Notes: generated from the sequence alone by a model not told the origin. A stretch of 19,514 nt of DNA from Zygnema cylindricum (GCA_037447655.1 JBBHKE010002995.1:7501-27014), one strand, 5' to 3'; shown: positions 1 to 9,479, counted from the stretch's first letter. A program made the numbers and translations.

Positions 1-766
1 TCACAGACTCTATCTACTTATGTACGGAGCCAATCAGAATGCAACTCCGTACACAAAAGTACAGCGGCCGGTGTACTTTCTGTACAAACATCGTACGACA
101 TGGCCTAAATGTCGACGCGTGGTATGTCCGGATTCGTTCCCGTAATCCTCGAAGATGCCGCAATCCAATGTTATTCCGCCACGTGTCGTCCGATGTGGCG
201 ATGTCTATAAACCGCCGAAATCCTCTTCCGTGATCTCGGCGTTAATTCCGACAGTCTGATTAAATTCATATTTAATCGTAGCCGTAATAATGCATATGCG
301 ATATTCTTTTCTATAAAGAAACAAATGCGTGGTGCTGGTTTCTTATCCGTACCACTATCCGTACTTTTACAATTATGGATCTATGTCTCCCGTAATCAGT
401 TATAGTTAAATGAATTTTCCTACTCAATAACATTTAAATAAATATCATACCCTTATTATGTAACATTCGATGAAGACTTAACGGCTAAGGCTACCCTCTA
501 CCGTCTGCCTGCCGGCCGGTAGGTACAAGGATCAAATCATGTAGGCGGCACTATATCTTTTTAGAATAAAACCCCTAACTAATATATAATCCCGTAAACT
601 TCTGGTTAGCCTAGGTAGCCATGGCTCTAGCTCCCTCTCCAATTTCTCAGTGACTATGACAAGTTTGAGAGTTTGGAGAGAGAAGTTAGAGGTAGACTGC
701 CTCGGCTTCTTTCTATATTCCTATTAAGACCTAGAAAATACTTTAAATGGATCATTAATTTCTACA
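1..766 (-). repeat. 3' LTR of element 1 (partial)
   Basis: Collinear with 5401-6168 at about 94 percent identity. On the minus strand it starts TGTAGAAATT at 766, directly after the polypurine tract. The U5-side part, about 288 bp, lies left of the window. It holds a CACGTG G-box (180-185), six GTAC motifs (22-96) and a tRNA-like antisense segment (about 477-541). Short open frames inside it are chance frames of the LTR, not genes. Confidence 0.95.
22..96. promoter_or_regulatory. GTAC motif cluster in the LTR
   Basis: Six GTAC tetramers begin at 22, 49, 59, 73, 82 and 93, against about 0.3 expected in 75 bp. GTAC is the core bound by plant SBP-box (SPL) factors and copper-response regulators. 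The equivalent block recurs in the other LTRs. Binding is inference only. Confidence 0.4.
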
Positions 767-779
767 CTCCCCTTATTTT
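767..779 (-). other. Polypurine tract of element 1
   Basis: On the minus strand the tract reads AAAATAAGGGGAG and lies between the RNase H stop codon (780-782) and the LTR start TGTAGAAATT. This is the position and composition expected of the plus-strand primer for reverse transcription. The identical 13-mer precedes LTR2 at 6681-6693. Confidence 0.9.
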
Positions 780-1430
780 CTAGTCAATCTTTAATTTCAG
801 ACCACACTTCTCCCTACAGAAAATTAGCTTAGGGGAAGGCACAGGTTTGGTCATCATATCTGCTACTATCTCACTATCTGGTCGGTACTCTAAACTGATT
901 ATTTTGTTTTCTACTTTCTCTCTAACAAAGCTGAGTCTGATGTCCATGTGTTTGGCTTTAAAATGATGTTTAGGATTGGCAGAAATAGTGATTGTTGCCT
1001 GATTATCACAAAATATTTTCTGCACACCACTCTTAAGGTGACCAAGCTCACCAAGCAAAGACTTGACCCACGTCAATTCTTTTACAGCAGAGCAAGAGGC
1101 CATATACTCAACCTCCATGGTGGACTGAGCAATAACTTTTTGTTGTTTGCTACTCCAACAACAAGCCCCATCACCCACATATAATACATATCCAGAAGTG
1201 CATCTCCTCATCAGAGCATCACCATAACTGGCATCACTCCAAGTAGTGATGTCAGTAATCTCCCCACCCAAATGTAACCATAGATCCCTAGTTCCTATCA
1301 AATATCTAAGTACTCTCTTAGCTGCCTCCGAATCCCTCTTAGTGGGAGCATTTAGACTTCTACCTAACACCCCTGCAGCTGCAGCTAAATCCGGCCAGAT
1401 ACAATTCATAAAATAGATTAGACTTCCCAC
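780..1430 (-). pseudogene. RNase H domain of element 1 pol (copia)
   Basis: An open stretch of 216 codons forms the C-terminal end of pol. Visible RNase H motifs are WSDASYG (catalytic Asp at residue 66), STMEVEYMA (Glu 106-108), FCDNQAT (Asp 142) and VADMMTKP (Asp 191), so all acidic residues are kept. The conserved KHMDIRLSFVREK block is typical of copia RNase H. This part alone has no lesion, but it continues upstream in frame into the reverse transcriptase region through an in-frame TAG near 1452. It would act in the cytoplasmic virus-like particle, degrading the RNA template and generating the polypurine primer. It ends 13 nt before the 3' LTR. Confidence 0.9.
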
Positions 1431-1439
1431 TACTTGCTT

Positions 1440-2620
1440 GTAAGGAATAGTCTACATGAACTTCTGTTCTTCAGGGGATAATTCCTCGTCTAAGACTATG
1501 ACTCCTTCTTCCTCACTCCCCTCACTTCCCTTCTTCAACTCCATTGGAGTTGTACAACTATTAGCTTTATCCATTTGAAATTTTTCAAGCATGTTCCCTA
1601 TTGCTTCCTTTTGAGTCAATCTTATAATTTTTCTTTTCAGTCTCTCTCTACTTGAATTCCCAAAATATATTTTGCTTCCCCCATATCCTTCATTTCAAAT
1701 CTCCCTTTAAGATCGGTTTTCAGTTTATTATTTTTTTCCATTGATTTACTTAAGACAAGCAAATCATCAACATAAATTGCAATAAATATAAAACCTTCCT
1801 CATCTTCGAAAACATAGATTGAGTGATCTGAGCTGATCCGGATATATCCCAGACCGGTAAGAAACTCATCAAGCTTCTTATTCCACTGTCGAGGCGCCTG
1901 TTTCAAACCATAAAGAGATTTAATCAGCCGGCATACCTTACTCTCCTCTCCTTCCTCCACAAACCCTTTGGGTTGTCGCATGAAGATCTCCTCTTCCAAT
2001 TCTCCATGCAAAATGGCTGTCTTGATGTCCATCTGGTGCTTTTCCATGTCTTCCGCTGCTGCCAGGCTGAGAAGTATGCGGAGGGAGGGAAATGTGACCA
2101 CCGGGGCAAAGGTTTCCTCGTAGTCAATTCCCTCTTTTTGTGTAAACCCCTTTGCCACTAATCGGGCATTGTAGCGCTCGATTGTGTTATCTGGGTTCAG
2201 TTATAATTTGAAAACCCACTTACAACAAATTGGTTTTCGGTTAGGTGGACAATCCACCAGCTCCCAAGTATCGGCTGCCATAATTGAGGCCATCTCCTCA
2301 TTGATGGCTGTCTTCCACCGATTTCTTTCTGGAAAAGTCATCGCCTCTCCATAAGTTTAAGGTCCATCTTGATGAGATAGTTTATTTACCTTGTTATTAA
2401 CCTGTTTTTCTTGCAGTCTTTTGCTACTTCTCCTTCCCCCCTCAAAATCTGAGGCCGGAATAGATGGTTCTCGTGGATTCTTTCGAACAAACTCGGCTTC
2501 TCCCCTATCCCTTGATTCCGAATGAATTTCCACCACGTCTTCCGCTTCGGGTAGAGTAGTCACTGAAGTTTCCACAACCGAGTCCTTTTCGGTATGATTT
2601 GTATCTGCAAGAATGTCATC
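1440..2620 (-). pseudogene. Reverse transcriptase region of element 1 pol, broken
   Basis: Order on the minus strand: an integrase-RT linker with the FEGGRRSSKRLQ block (about 2440), the RT N-terminus WKTAINEEM (about 2300), motif A HQMDIKTAIL with catalytic Asp at 2027-2029, LYGLKQAPRQW, and the active site YVDD at 1763-1774. Lesions seen: in-frame TAA at 2357-2359, in-frame TAA near 2205 (the related element B has Lys), a frameshift near 1640 just after GIQVERD, and an in-frame TAG near 1452. The longest open piece is 1637-2158. The catalytic residues are present although the frame is dead. It is unmistakably copia-type RT. Confidence 0.9.
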
Positions 2621-3583
2621 TTCTCTAAAACCCGGATAGTTAGGATCTCAAAGTCATTAGAATTTTCTGACTCAAATCTGATTTTTATTGACTTTGTATA
2701 TTTGAAGGGATCCACAGACTTTCCTTCATCCATAACTACTAGATGCTTTACTAAGATTATATCTTCTCTTTTAAGATCATAAACTCTATATCCTTTAACA
2801 TCCTCATCATATCCTAATAAGTATCCCGGTTTTCCTTTAGGATCTAGCTTCCAATTAGACCGATCTGTATCTAGACTGAATACTTGACTGCCGAAAACCT
2901 TTGTGTGATAAGTCTGGTTTCCGGCCTGTCCATCTCTCATAAGGTGTTTGATCTTTTATAGCTGAAGTAAGAACTTTTTTTTTGAAGTAATTAGCACAGT
3001 TCATTGCTTCTGCCCAAAACCTTTTTCCTATCTTCTTATCCGACAACATACTTCTAGCACTATCACTTAGTGTTCTATTTAACCTTTCAGCTACCCCATT
3101 CTGTTCCGGGTTTTCGGGAACTGTCTTTTGGTGTTAGACCCCATCCTTCAGAAAATCCTCAAACTGGTTAGAAGTATTCTCTCCACCATTGTCACTCCTT
3201 ATTCTCTTGATTAGAGTTTCATGAAGTTTTTCACTCCATGCTTTATATTGTCTAAAACAATCCTGAGCTTCGGACTTGTTTTTCAAAAAATACACTCGGG
3301 AATACCGAGACCAATCATCAGTGATAGTCATCATAAATCTCTTCCCCCCCCGGTGAGGGCACTTTAGCTGGTCCCCAAATATCTGTGTGTACTAGATCTA
3401 GAATTTTTTCTCCCTTATAAGTGGCTGTTTTAGGAAAGGGTAATCTGTGTGTTTTACCTTGAGCACATCCACTACAATCACTTTTATTATCATTCTCACT
3501 AAACTTAATCCCTTCCACCACTCCCATCTTTTTCATTTCTCTTAAATTGTCTAGATTCACATGCCCAAGCCTCTTATGCCATA
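2620..3583 (-). pseudogene. Integrase region of element 1 pol, broken
   Basis: The N-terminal zinc domain has WHKRLGH at about 3560-3583 and CSGC at about 3465-3476 (H-x4-H-x28-C-x2-C). The catalytic core shows LVHTDIWGP (Asp at about 3383), RSDNGGE (Asp at 3191-3193) and NGVAERLNR (Glu at 3086-3088). Counting the stop codon, spacing from the second Asp to Glu is 34 residues; the related element B has the canonical 35, so element 1 has lost one codon near 3143. Lesions: a run of eight C at 3344-3351 that shifts the frame, an in-frame TAA at 3134-3136 (CAA in element B), a frameshift near 2895 and another near 2630. The C-terminal part contains KPGYLLGYDEDVKGYRVYD. Confidence 0.88.
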
Positions 3584-4040
3584 TCATAATATCATGAACA
3601 CCAGCATAATAAAGTTTCTTCTTTTCATTACTTAAAACCAGCCTAAACATCTCATGGCTACCTTTCTCAGCAATGAAATAGACGTCCTCCTCAAAACTAG
3701 CAGTAAAGACTCCTTCCCTAGTGCTAGTAAAAAAACCCTTATCATCTAATAAGGATGTAGAGATAAGGTTTTTGTTCAGCTCCGGAATAAACAATACATC
3801 GGAGAATGTTACTATGGATGTCTTTCCTTCTACTAACACTTTCAAATCTACTGATCCTACAAGAGTAGTGGTGACTATCCTCCCATCGCCGTACTCTATC
3901 TCTACGGTGGGAATATTTCTTATCTTAGTGAACAGGTGCCTATCCTTACACATGTGCATGGAGGCACCTGAATCTACAATCCAGCCTGCTTCACCTTTTA
4001 ATCCACCGTAAGCACATTTTTGCCTTCGTGGTATTTCAAC
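3584..4040 (-). pseudogene. Aspartic protease region of element 1 Gag-Pol
   Basis: GWIVDSGASMHMC contains the DSG triad of a retroviral-type aspartic protease, with Asp at 3972-3974. IVTFSDVLFIPELNKNLIS and the following segment are characteristic of copia proteases. It reads in one frame with the zinc knuckle upstream and the integrase zinc domain downstream, with no stop inside. It would cleave the Gag-Pol polyprotein in the particle. Intact as a segment, but part of a broken polyprotein. Confidence 0.88.
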
Positions 4041-5048
4041 CTCGTTTTTTGCCTCCAACTCCTCATCTAAAAGGAGCTCATCGTCTTCGTCCTCAGATTC
4101 CGCCTCATGTACCTGTGTCACAAAGGCCTGTTTCTTTCCTCTAAGGGTACCACCGGTCTGCCCCTCCTTTAACCGAAGCTCAGTTAGCTTAGTGCACTCT
4201 GCCATATAGTGCCCAGGTTTCTTACAAAAATGACATAAATCTTTGGGAGCCCTTGGTCTGAACTCGCCGGTCTGATTTTTCTGCTCCCTCCCCCCATAGT
4301 TTCCGACCGGTTTCCGGGAATCCTTGTTCCTCCAATCGGTGGCAATTGCCAAGGCTTGGCCACTCTTTCCTCCCCTTCGGATCTCAATCGTATTCTCCCG
4401 AACGAGAATCATCCCTACCACTGAGTTCCATATCCACCTTGAGTCCGGCAAGTCCTGCACACGGTTGACTATGTTCTCGAACTCATCGAGTAACTTCATC
4501 AGTAAACAGTTAACCTTTTCTTTTTCACTAAAATCTTTTCCCGCACTCTCTAGCTCCATGAAGGGTGTAGCAAGCTCATTGCAAAAATCCAACATCTTCA
4601 CCCCTTTGTATACATACTCCTTAACTCTTTGATCAGCCAACAGTTGTTGCTAAATCTTACCACTTCGGTGCATCTCTATAAGAGCCATCCAAAGATCGGA
4701 TGCCCTTTCTACCTCCACATGAGAACATGCAAGTCTTTGAGTGAGATGGCGTAGGATGAAGTGCTTTGCCGCCATATTGTTGAAGTCCCAGGTTTCAGTA
4801 ACATTCTCCTCGTTCCTCGGAATAGGTGACATGAATGCTGAACCAGTTGTTATTGGTGTGGTAGCCTCCTTCTCCTTTTCTTTGTCCACCACCTCTCCTT
4901 CTTTTGTTTCCTCCGTTGAAGGTGGATCCTCTTTTCTGGTGAATCTGCTTCCTCCAAGCCCTGGAGGAATTCCAAGACTTGATGGACGCCCCAACCGTCC
5001 ACTCACTATCCCCCAAAACCTTTTTTCGCATAGAGCTCCTATCATCAT
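4041..5048 (-). pseudogene. gag of element 1 with one in-frame TAG
   Basis: Starts at ATG 5048, 49 nt after the primer binding site, where two ATGs are adjacent. The first 132 codons (5048-4653) are open, then TAG at 4650-4652, after which the same frame stays open to 3318. Residues after the stop match the copia gag fold (UBN2/Retrotran_gag_2 type): FCNELATPFMELESAGKDF and a leucine-rich VNCLLMKLLDEFENIVNRV. The CCHC nucleic-acid-binding knuckle C-x2-C-x4-H-x4-C lies at 4194-4235. It is followed by a strongly acidic stretch (about 4041-4100). Gag would form the virus-like particle. There is no frameshift between gag and pol, so this is a single-ORF copia element. A single nonsense change separates it from a full gag. 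Confidence 0.85.
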
Positions 5049-5097
5049 ACTTTCCTAGTATATGAAGCCAATTCCATAAAAGATTGGTACCCTAGAG

Positions 5098-5112
5098 GGT
5101 GGGCCCATAACC
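5098..5112 (-). other. Primer binding site: anticodon arm of initiator tRNA-Met (half-tRNA type)
   Basis: On the plus strand these 15 nt read GGTGGGCCCATAACC, identical as I recall it to the anticodon stem-loop of plant initiator tRNA-Met. The minus (element) strand is therefore complementary to the internal anticodon region, not to the tRNA 3' end. It abuts the LTR end (TGAAAC at 5113) with no spacer. Drosophila copia is known to use an internal initiator tRNA fragment in this way. No complement of the usual tRNA 3' end is seen at this position. Confidence 0.85.
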
Positions 5113-6168
5113 TGAAACTCTGAGACCTCCTTAAGTCCTCAGAGTGGACAGCTTCCAAGAAGCCTCTAGGATAACCCTGACCCCTTTGTGTTTCAGCAAA
5201 AATAACTGCCACCCTGGCAGACAAAAACTCTGACCAACTTCACCCCTGTGAAGACAAGACTCCCATGAGTCGATGGCAAAAAGAATCTCTGAATTTGCTC
5301 CCCTGAGCAGTAAGTTATGGAGGGTCAAAGTTGACCTTTTGTATAGAAGCTCTCTGGGAGAGAGGGTCCTATCTCCTAATTTTTCCAAGTCCTATCTCTC
5401 TCACAGACTCTATCTACTGATGTACAGAGCCAATCACAATGCAGCTCCGTACACAAAAGTACAGCTGCCGGTGTACTTTCTATACAAACATCGTACGACA
5501 TGGTTTAAATGTCGACACGTGGTATGTCTATATTTGCTCCCGTAATCCTCGGAGATGCCGCGATCCCATGTTATTCCGCCACGTGTCGTCGGATGTGGCG
5601 ATGTCCATAGACCGCCGAAATCCTCTTCCGCGATCTCGGCGTTAATTCCGACCGTCCGATTAAATTCATATTTAATCGTAGCCATAATAAATGCATGAGC
5701 GATATTCTTTTCTATAAAAAAACAAATGCGCGGTATTTGTTTCTTATCCGTACCGCTATCCGTACTTTTACAATTATGGATCTATGTCTCTCGTAATCAA
5801 TTATAGTTAAATGTATTTTCCTACTCAATAACATTTAAATAAATATCATACCCTTCATTATGTAACATTCGATGAAGACTTAACGGCTAAGGCTACCCTC
5901 TACCGTCTGTCTGCCGGCCGGTAGGTACAAGGATCAAATCCTGTAGCCAGCACTATATCATTTTAGAATAAAACCCCTAACTAATATATAATACCGTAAA
6001 CTTCTGGTTAGCCTAGGTAGCCATGGCTCTAGCTCCCTCTCCAATTTCCCAGTGACTGCGACAAGTTTGAAAGTTTGGAGAGACAAGTTAGAGGTAGACT
6101 GCCTCGGCTTCTTTCTATATTCCTATTTAGACCTAGAAAATACTTTAAATGGATCATTAATTTCTACA
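5113..6168 (-). repeat. 5' LTR of element 1 (1056 bp)
   Basis: Element-sense ends are TGTAGAAATT at 6168 and GTTTCA at 5113, giving TG...CA termini. Collinear with 1-766 from 5401 on. It contains two CACGTG G-boxes (5516-5521 and 5580-5585), GTAC motifs at 5422-5496, an inverted CCAAT (about 5430), a TAGGACTTGG motif (about 5385 on the minus strand) and an antisense tRNA-like segment (5879-5941). It would supply the element's promoter and 5' leader. Open frames inside it are incidental. Confidence 0.95.
5422..5585 (-). promoter_or_regulatory. G-box / GTAC upstream block of LTR1
   Basis: Perfect CACGTG hexamers lie at 5516-5521 (context GACACGTGG) and 5580-5585 (context CCACGTGTC), both strong G-box/ABRE contexts for plant bZIP factors. 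Next to them are GTAC motifs at 5422, 5449, 5459, 5473 and 5493. In element sense the G-boxes come first, then the GTAC cluster, then the leader. The first G-box is mutated (CGCGTG) in the 3' copy. Function is inferred. Confidence 0.45.
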
Positions 6169-6229
6169 CTATCTAGATAAGCTTCTTTTGGATCTGCAAT
6201 TTCTGTGTGCAATGGAGCACACAGAGTTT
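6169..6229. other. Short unassigned spacer between element 1 and link A
   Basis: These 61 bp match none of the LTRs or coding domains here by eye. They contain a 9-bp perfect hairpin with a 6-nt loop (6202-6225), which is not beyond chance for a window this size. It may be remnant flanking DNA of element 1's insertion site. Confidence 0.4.
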
Positions 6230-6680
6230 CATGTTATGGTGATGCTCCGATGAGGAGATGTACTTCTGGATATGTATTATGTGTGGTAGATGGGGCTTGC
6301 TATTGGAGTAGCAAACAGCAAAAGGTTATTGCTTAGTCCACCATGGAGGCTGAGTATATGACCTCTTGCTCTGCTGTAAAAGAATTGATGTGGGTCAAGT
6401 CTTTGTTTGTAAGCTTTGTTACCTTAAGAGTGGTGTGCAGAAAATTCTTTGTAATAATTAGGCAGCAATCCCTATTTCTGCCAATCCTAAACTTTATTTT
6501 AAAGCCAAATACATGGACAATAGACTTAGCTTTGTTAGAGAGAAAGTAGAAAACAAAATTATCAGTTTAGAGTACTGACGAGATAGCGAGATGGTAGCAC
6601 ATATGATGACCAAACCTGTACCTTCCCTTAAGTTAATTTTCTGGAGGGAGAAGTGTGGTCTGAAATTAAAAAGTGACTAG
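6230..6680 (+). pseudogene. Link A: RNase H fragment of a copia element, decayed
   Basis: Starts abruptly in the RNase H domain at the SYGDA block and runs to the pol stop TAG (6678-6680). Motifs visible are RRCTSGYVL, STMEAEYM, a degenerate region equivalent to CDNQAT, and MMTKPVPS. Closest in nucleotide sequence to element 1, and with the same polypurine tract and LTR start, so it belongs to the same subfamily. Lesions: TAG at 6334-6336 where element 1 has CAG, frameshifts after about 6400, and TGA near 6576. Everything upstream of RNase H is missing. It faces away from element 1 and leads into LTR2. Confidence 0.85.
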
Positions 6681-6693
6681 AAAATAAGGGGAG
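6681..6693 (+). other. Polypurine tract before LTR2
   Basis: AAAATAAGGGGAG, identical to the tract of element 1, directly after the RNase H stop codon and directly before TGTAGAAATT of LTR2. Confidence 0.85.
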
Positions 6694-6928
6694 TGTAGAA
6701 ATTGATGGTTCTTTTAGTATTTTCTAGGTCAAATATATAATGTAGAAAAGAAGCCGAGGCAATCTGCCTCTAACTCCTCTTTTCAACTCCCACACTTGTT
6801 GCAGTCACTGAAAGTTGGAGAGGAAGCTAGAGCTATGGGTACCTAGGCTATCTAGAGGTTTACGGGGAATAAAGTGGTTGATTTACGGATTGGTGGTTTC
6901 TTTACTAAAAGGGAAGATGTCACATCCA

Positions 6929-6992
6929 GGATTTGATCTTGGTACCTTCTGTTTGATAAAGCCGCCGGTAGCCGGTAGACTTATCCATTAAG
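6929..6992 (-). other. tRNA-like segment antisense in LTR2 (A- and B-box-like)
   Basis: On the minus strand, CTTAATGGATAAGTC (6992-6978) resembles the D-arm/A-box of tRNA-Arg genes, and AGATCAAATCC (6939-6929) resembles a B-box (GRTTCRANTCC). Start-to-start spacing is 53. No full cloverleaf was confirmed. Corresponding segments occur in LTR1, LTR3, LTR6 and less clearly LTR7, always antisense to the element. Confidence 0.35.
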
Positions 6993-7287
6993 TCTAGTAC
7001 TAGAGTTACATGCTATAGGGTTCGTTAGTTATTTAAATGGTGCCACGTAGGATAGTTCATTTAACGACAACTGTTTACGCGATACATAGATGCAGTTATG
7101 TAAAAACACGGATTATGGTTTGAATAAAAAATTAGTACCGCGCATTTGTTTCTTTAAACAAAACAAATACCGCGCAAGTATTCATGACGGCTGCAATTGA
7201 AATCTGCATTCAATTAGGCGGTCGAGAAGAATGTCGAGATCGTGGAAGAAAATCTCGACGGTTTGTGGTCATCACCACATCAGATAA

Positions 7288-7451
7288 CACGTGGCGCAAT
7301 TACATTTGATCGCGGCATCTCGAAGGATTACGGGACCGAATGCAGATATGACATGTGTCAAGATTTAGGCTATGTCCTACAATATTCGTACAAAAAGTAC
7401 ATCGGCAGCTGAACTTTTGTGTACGGCAGTGTAATATAATTGGTGTCGTAC
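7288..7451 (+). promoter_or_regulatory. G-box / GTAC block of LTR2
   Basis: CACGTG at 7288-7293 in context AACACGTGGC (ABRE-like), followed by GTAC motifs at 7388, 7397, 7421 and 7448. TTCGTACAA at 7385-7393 fits the SBP-box consensus TNCGTACAA. Order and spacing match LTR1. Function is inferred. Confidence 0.45.
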
Positions 7452-7741
7452 ATCAGTAGATGGAGTTTTAGAGAGAGATAGGACTTAGAAAAAACTGGTA
7501 GATATGAACCTCTCTCCCAAAGAGCTTATGTACAAAAGGTCAACTTTGACCCTCCATAACTCACTGCTCAGTGGAGCAAATTCAGAGATTCGTTTTGTTA
7601 TCGATTCAGGGAGGTCTTCCCTTCAAAAAGGTGAAGGCGGTCAGAGTTTTTGTTTGCCAAGGTGGTTGTTATTATTGCCGAAACACAAAGGGGTGAGGGT
7701 TATCCTAGAGGCTTCGTGTGAGTTGCCTACTCTGAGGACCT

Positions 7742-8137
7742 ATGGAGGTCTCAGAGTTGCACCCACGAAAGCAAAAGTGTGCGATCGTAGCTGCCCGAGA
7801 AGCTTCAGAAGAAGGTTGGATCATAGACTCAGGTGCCTCAATGCATTTCTGTCGTGAAAAACACTTGTTTACAAAGCTGAGGAAGATTCCCACTGTAGAG
7901 ATAGAGTACATGGATGGGAGATTGGTGACTACTAATTTAGTGGGATCACTATATCTAAAAATACTAATGGAAGGTCATACGTCTATAGTCACTTTCTCAT
8001 ATGTGCTTCTCATACCTCAGGTGAGTAAGAATCTTATCCCAACTTCTGTTTTGAATGACAAAGATTTTGAGACCTACACTAGGAAAATAGTCTTTAACGC
8101 CAAGTTTGATGATGAAATATACTCTACACATTCCTGA
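7742..8137 (+). pseudogene. Link B: protease fused in frame to the LTR2 end
   Basis: An open frame of 131 codons starts at ATG 7742 inside the last 20 bp of LTR2 and reads through the LTR end into a copia protease. GWIIDSGASMHFC contains the DSG active site (Asp about 7828), followed by IPTVEIEYMDGRLVTTNLVG. Primer binding site, gag and zinc knuckle are absent: the LTR CA end (7761) is joined directly to sequence just upstream of protease. A frameshift near 8115 moves the frame to the next piece. The ATG is probably fortuitous, but the fusion is real in the sequence. Confidence 0.8.
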
Positions 8138-9160
8138 GAAGGGTAGCCAAGGAATGTTTAGGGTGAACCTGAGTAATGAAAAGAATAGAGCTTATAATGT
8201 TGGCGTCCCTGATATGATGATATGCCATAAACGCTTAGGACATGTGCATCTAGACAGATTAAAAGAAATGAAAAGGCAGGGAGTAGTGGAAGGTATTGAG
8301 TTTGGGGACAATGAAATGATGAGTGATTCTAGTGGATGTGCCCAAGGTAAGTGTCAAAGATTGCCCTTTTCCAAATCTGCCACATATAAAGGAGAAAAGT
8401 CATTGGATCTGGTCCACATAGATATTTGGTGGGAAGCCATAGTGCCCTCAGTGGGAGGGAAAAGATTCATGCTCACCATAACTGATGATTAGTTTAAAAA
8501 ATCAAGAGTCTATATTCTTAAGTCAAAGTCTAAGGCACCAGTATACTTTAAAGAGTACAAAGATTGGAATGAAAAGCTTCATGGAACTCCCATTAAGAGA
8601 ATTAGGAGTGATAATAGGGGGGAGTACACATCTAATCAGTTTGAAGAGTTTTTGAAACATAAGGGAGTGCAACACCAAAAGACTGTTCCAGAAAATCCAG
8701 AACATAATGGTGTAGCTGAAAAGGTTGAACAAAACTTTAGGTGATAGTGCCCGAAGTATGCTAACAGATAACAAAATAGCAAGACGCTTTTGGGCAGAAG
8801 CTATGAATTGTGCAAACTATATTAAGAATAGAGTTCTTACCTCAACTGTTAAAGGGTAAACACCGTATGAGAGATGGGTCGGTAGGAAGCCAGATGTGTC
8901 ACATCTAATGGTGTTTAGAAAGCCAAGTATATAGTTTGAACATTGAAAAATCTAACTAGAAACACGATGCTAGGGGGAAACCAAAATAGTTAGTGGGGTA
9001 TGATGAAGATGTCAAAGGATATAGAATGTATGATCTAGGAAAGCAAGACATTATTATGGTAAAACATGTAGTGGTGATGGATGAAGGGAAATTTGTAGAT
9101 CCCTTCAAGTATTCAAAAACTATCAGAGTCAGATTTGAATCAGAAAGTGAAGTAAACTGA
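8106..9160 (+). pseudogene. Link B: integrase region, broken
   Basis: The zinc domain has CHKRLGHVHLD with both His, but the first Cys of the CxxC pair is Ser (SDSSGC). Core: LVHIDIWW (Asp about 8420), RSDNRGEYTS (second Asp about 8611) and NGVAE with DD35E spacing intact. Lesions: TAG at 8490-8492 where element 1 has TGG, a frameshift near 8722, TAA at 8857-8859 at a Gln codon, and a deletion/frameshift near 8935-8990 removing part of the C-terminal domain. DEDVKGYRMYDL and VKHVVVMDEG (9002-9085) match element 1. Confidence 0.85.
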
Positions 9161-9479
9161 GATCTGCTTGACAACAGCATGAATCCACAAATCAATGCAT
9201 ATTTAGAAGAAAATCACACCGAGAGCGAGCCACTGGTAGTACCACAACAACCAGCTCACTCAAAGGAGGAGGAAGAAGAGGAAGAAGAATCTGACCCATG
9301 AACAGGGGAGCAGATGAAGTGGTTCAGACAAACCCAAGATTACCATCCATTCGTGCCTCTAAGTTTGAGGGAGGGCGAATGAGCAGCAAAAAGTTGCAAG
9401 AAAACTGGCAGTGAACAAGGTTACAAAACTGTCACTCCTAAATGAACCTCAAACTTACTCATAGGCACTAAACAATCCA
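9161..9479 (+). pseudogene. Link B: integrase-RT linker with poly-Glu tract, decayed
   Basis: Corresponds to the low-complexity linker between integrase and RT. It contains a run of eight Glu codons (about 9267-9290), then TGA at 9299-9301, then frame-shifted remnants of the FEGGR block (about 9366-9380). Several stops follow up to 9479. No separate gene is seen here. Confidence 0.65.

Larger units (their letters stand above)
1..6168 (-). mobile_element. Ty1/copia LTR retrotransposon (element 1), nearly complete, 3' LTR cut by window edge
   Basis: Two direct LTR copies (1-766 and 5113-6168) flank an internal region of 4346 bp. Read on the minus strand, that region carries in order a primer binding site, gag with a CCHC knuckle, protease DSG, integrase HHCC and DDE, reverse transcriptase YVDD, RNase H and a polypurine tract. 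Protease-integrase-RT-RNase H order defines Ty1/copia. The total length would be about 6.45 kb if the missing part of the 3' LTR is the same size as in the other copy. Aligned by eye, the LTRs differ at about 49 positions in 766, many of them C/T or G/A. The flanking target duplication cannot be tested because the left end lies outside the window; the right flank begins CTATC at 6169. The frame is broken at several places, so the copy is non-autonomous. Confidence 0.95.
6694..7761 (+). repeat. LTR2 (1068 bp)
   Basis: Begins TGTAGAAATT after a polypurine tract and ends GAGTTGCA at the point equivalent to the element 1 LTR end. Similar along its whole length to the reverse complement of LTR1 (roughly 75-80 percent by eye), so the same family but clearly not the same insertion. 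It carries CACGTG at 7288-7293, GTAC motifs at 7388-7451 including TTCGTACAA (7385-7393), TAGGACTTAG (about 7482-7491) and an antisense tRNA-like segment (6929-6992). It is the 3' LTR of link A and directly abuts the protease of link B with no primer binding site. Confidence 0.9.

Noticed and set aside
39-233. Open frame in LTR1 (also 5439-5645)
   Set aside because: The frame lies wholly in a non-coding LTR, has no domain resemblance, and is repeated only because the LTR is repeated.
4650-4652. Programmed read-through of the gag TAG
   Set aside because: The following CAA CAA only partly fits the known CAR-YYA context, and the stop lies in mid-gag, before the zinc knuckle, not at a gag/pol border.
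6202-6225. Perfect 9-bp hairpin with 6-nt loop
   Set aside because: About one such hairpin is expected by chance in a window of this length, and there is no T-run or conserved neighbour.
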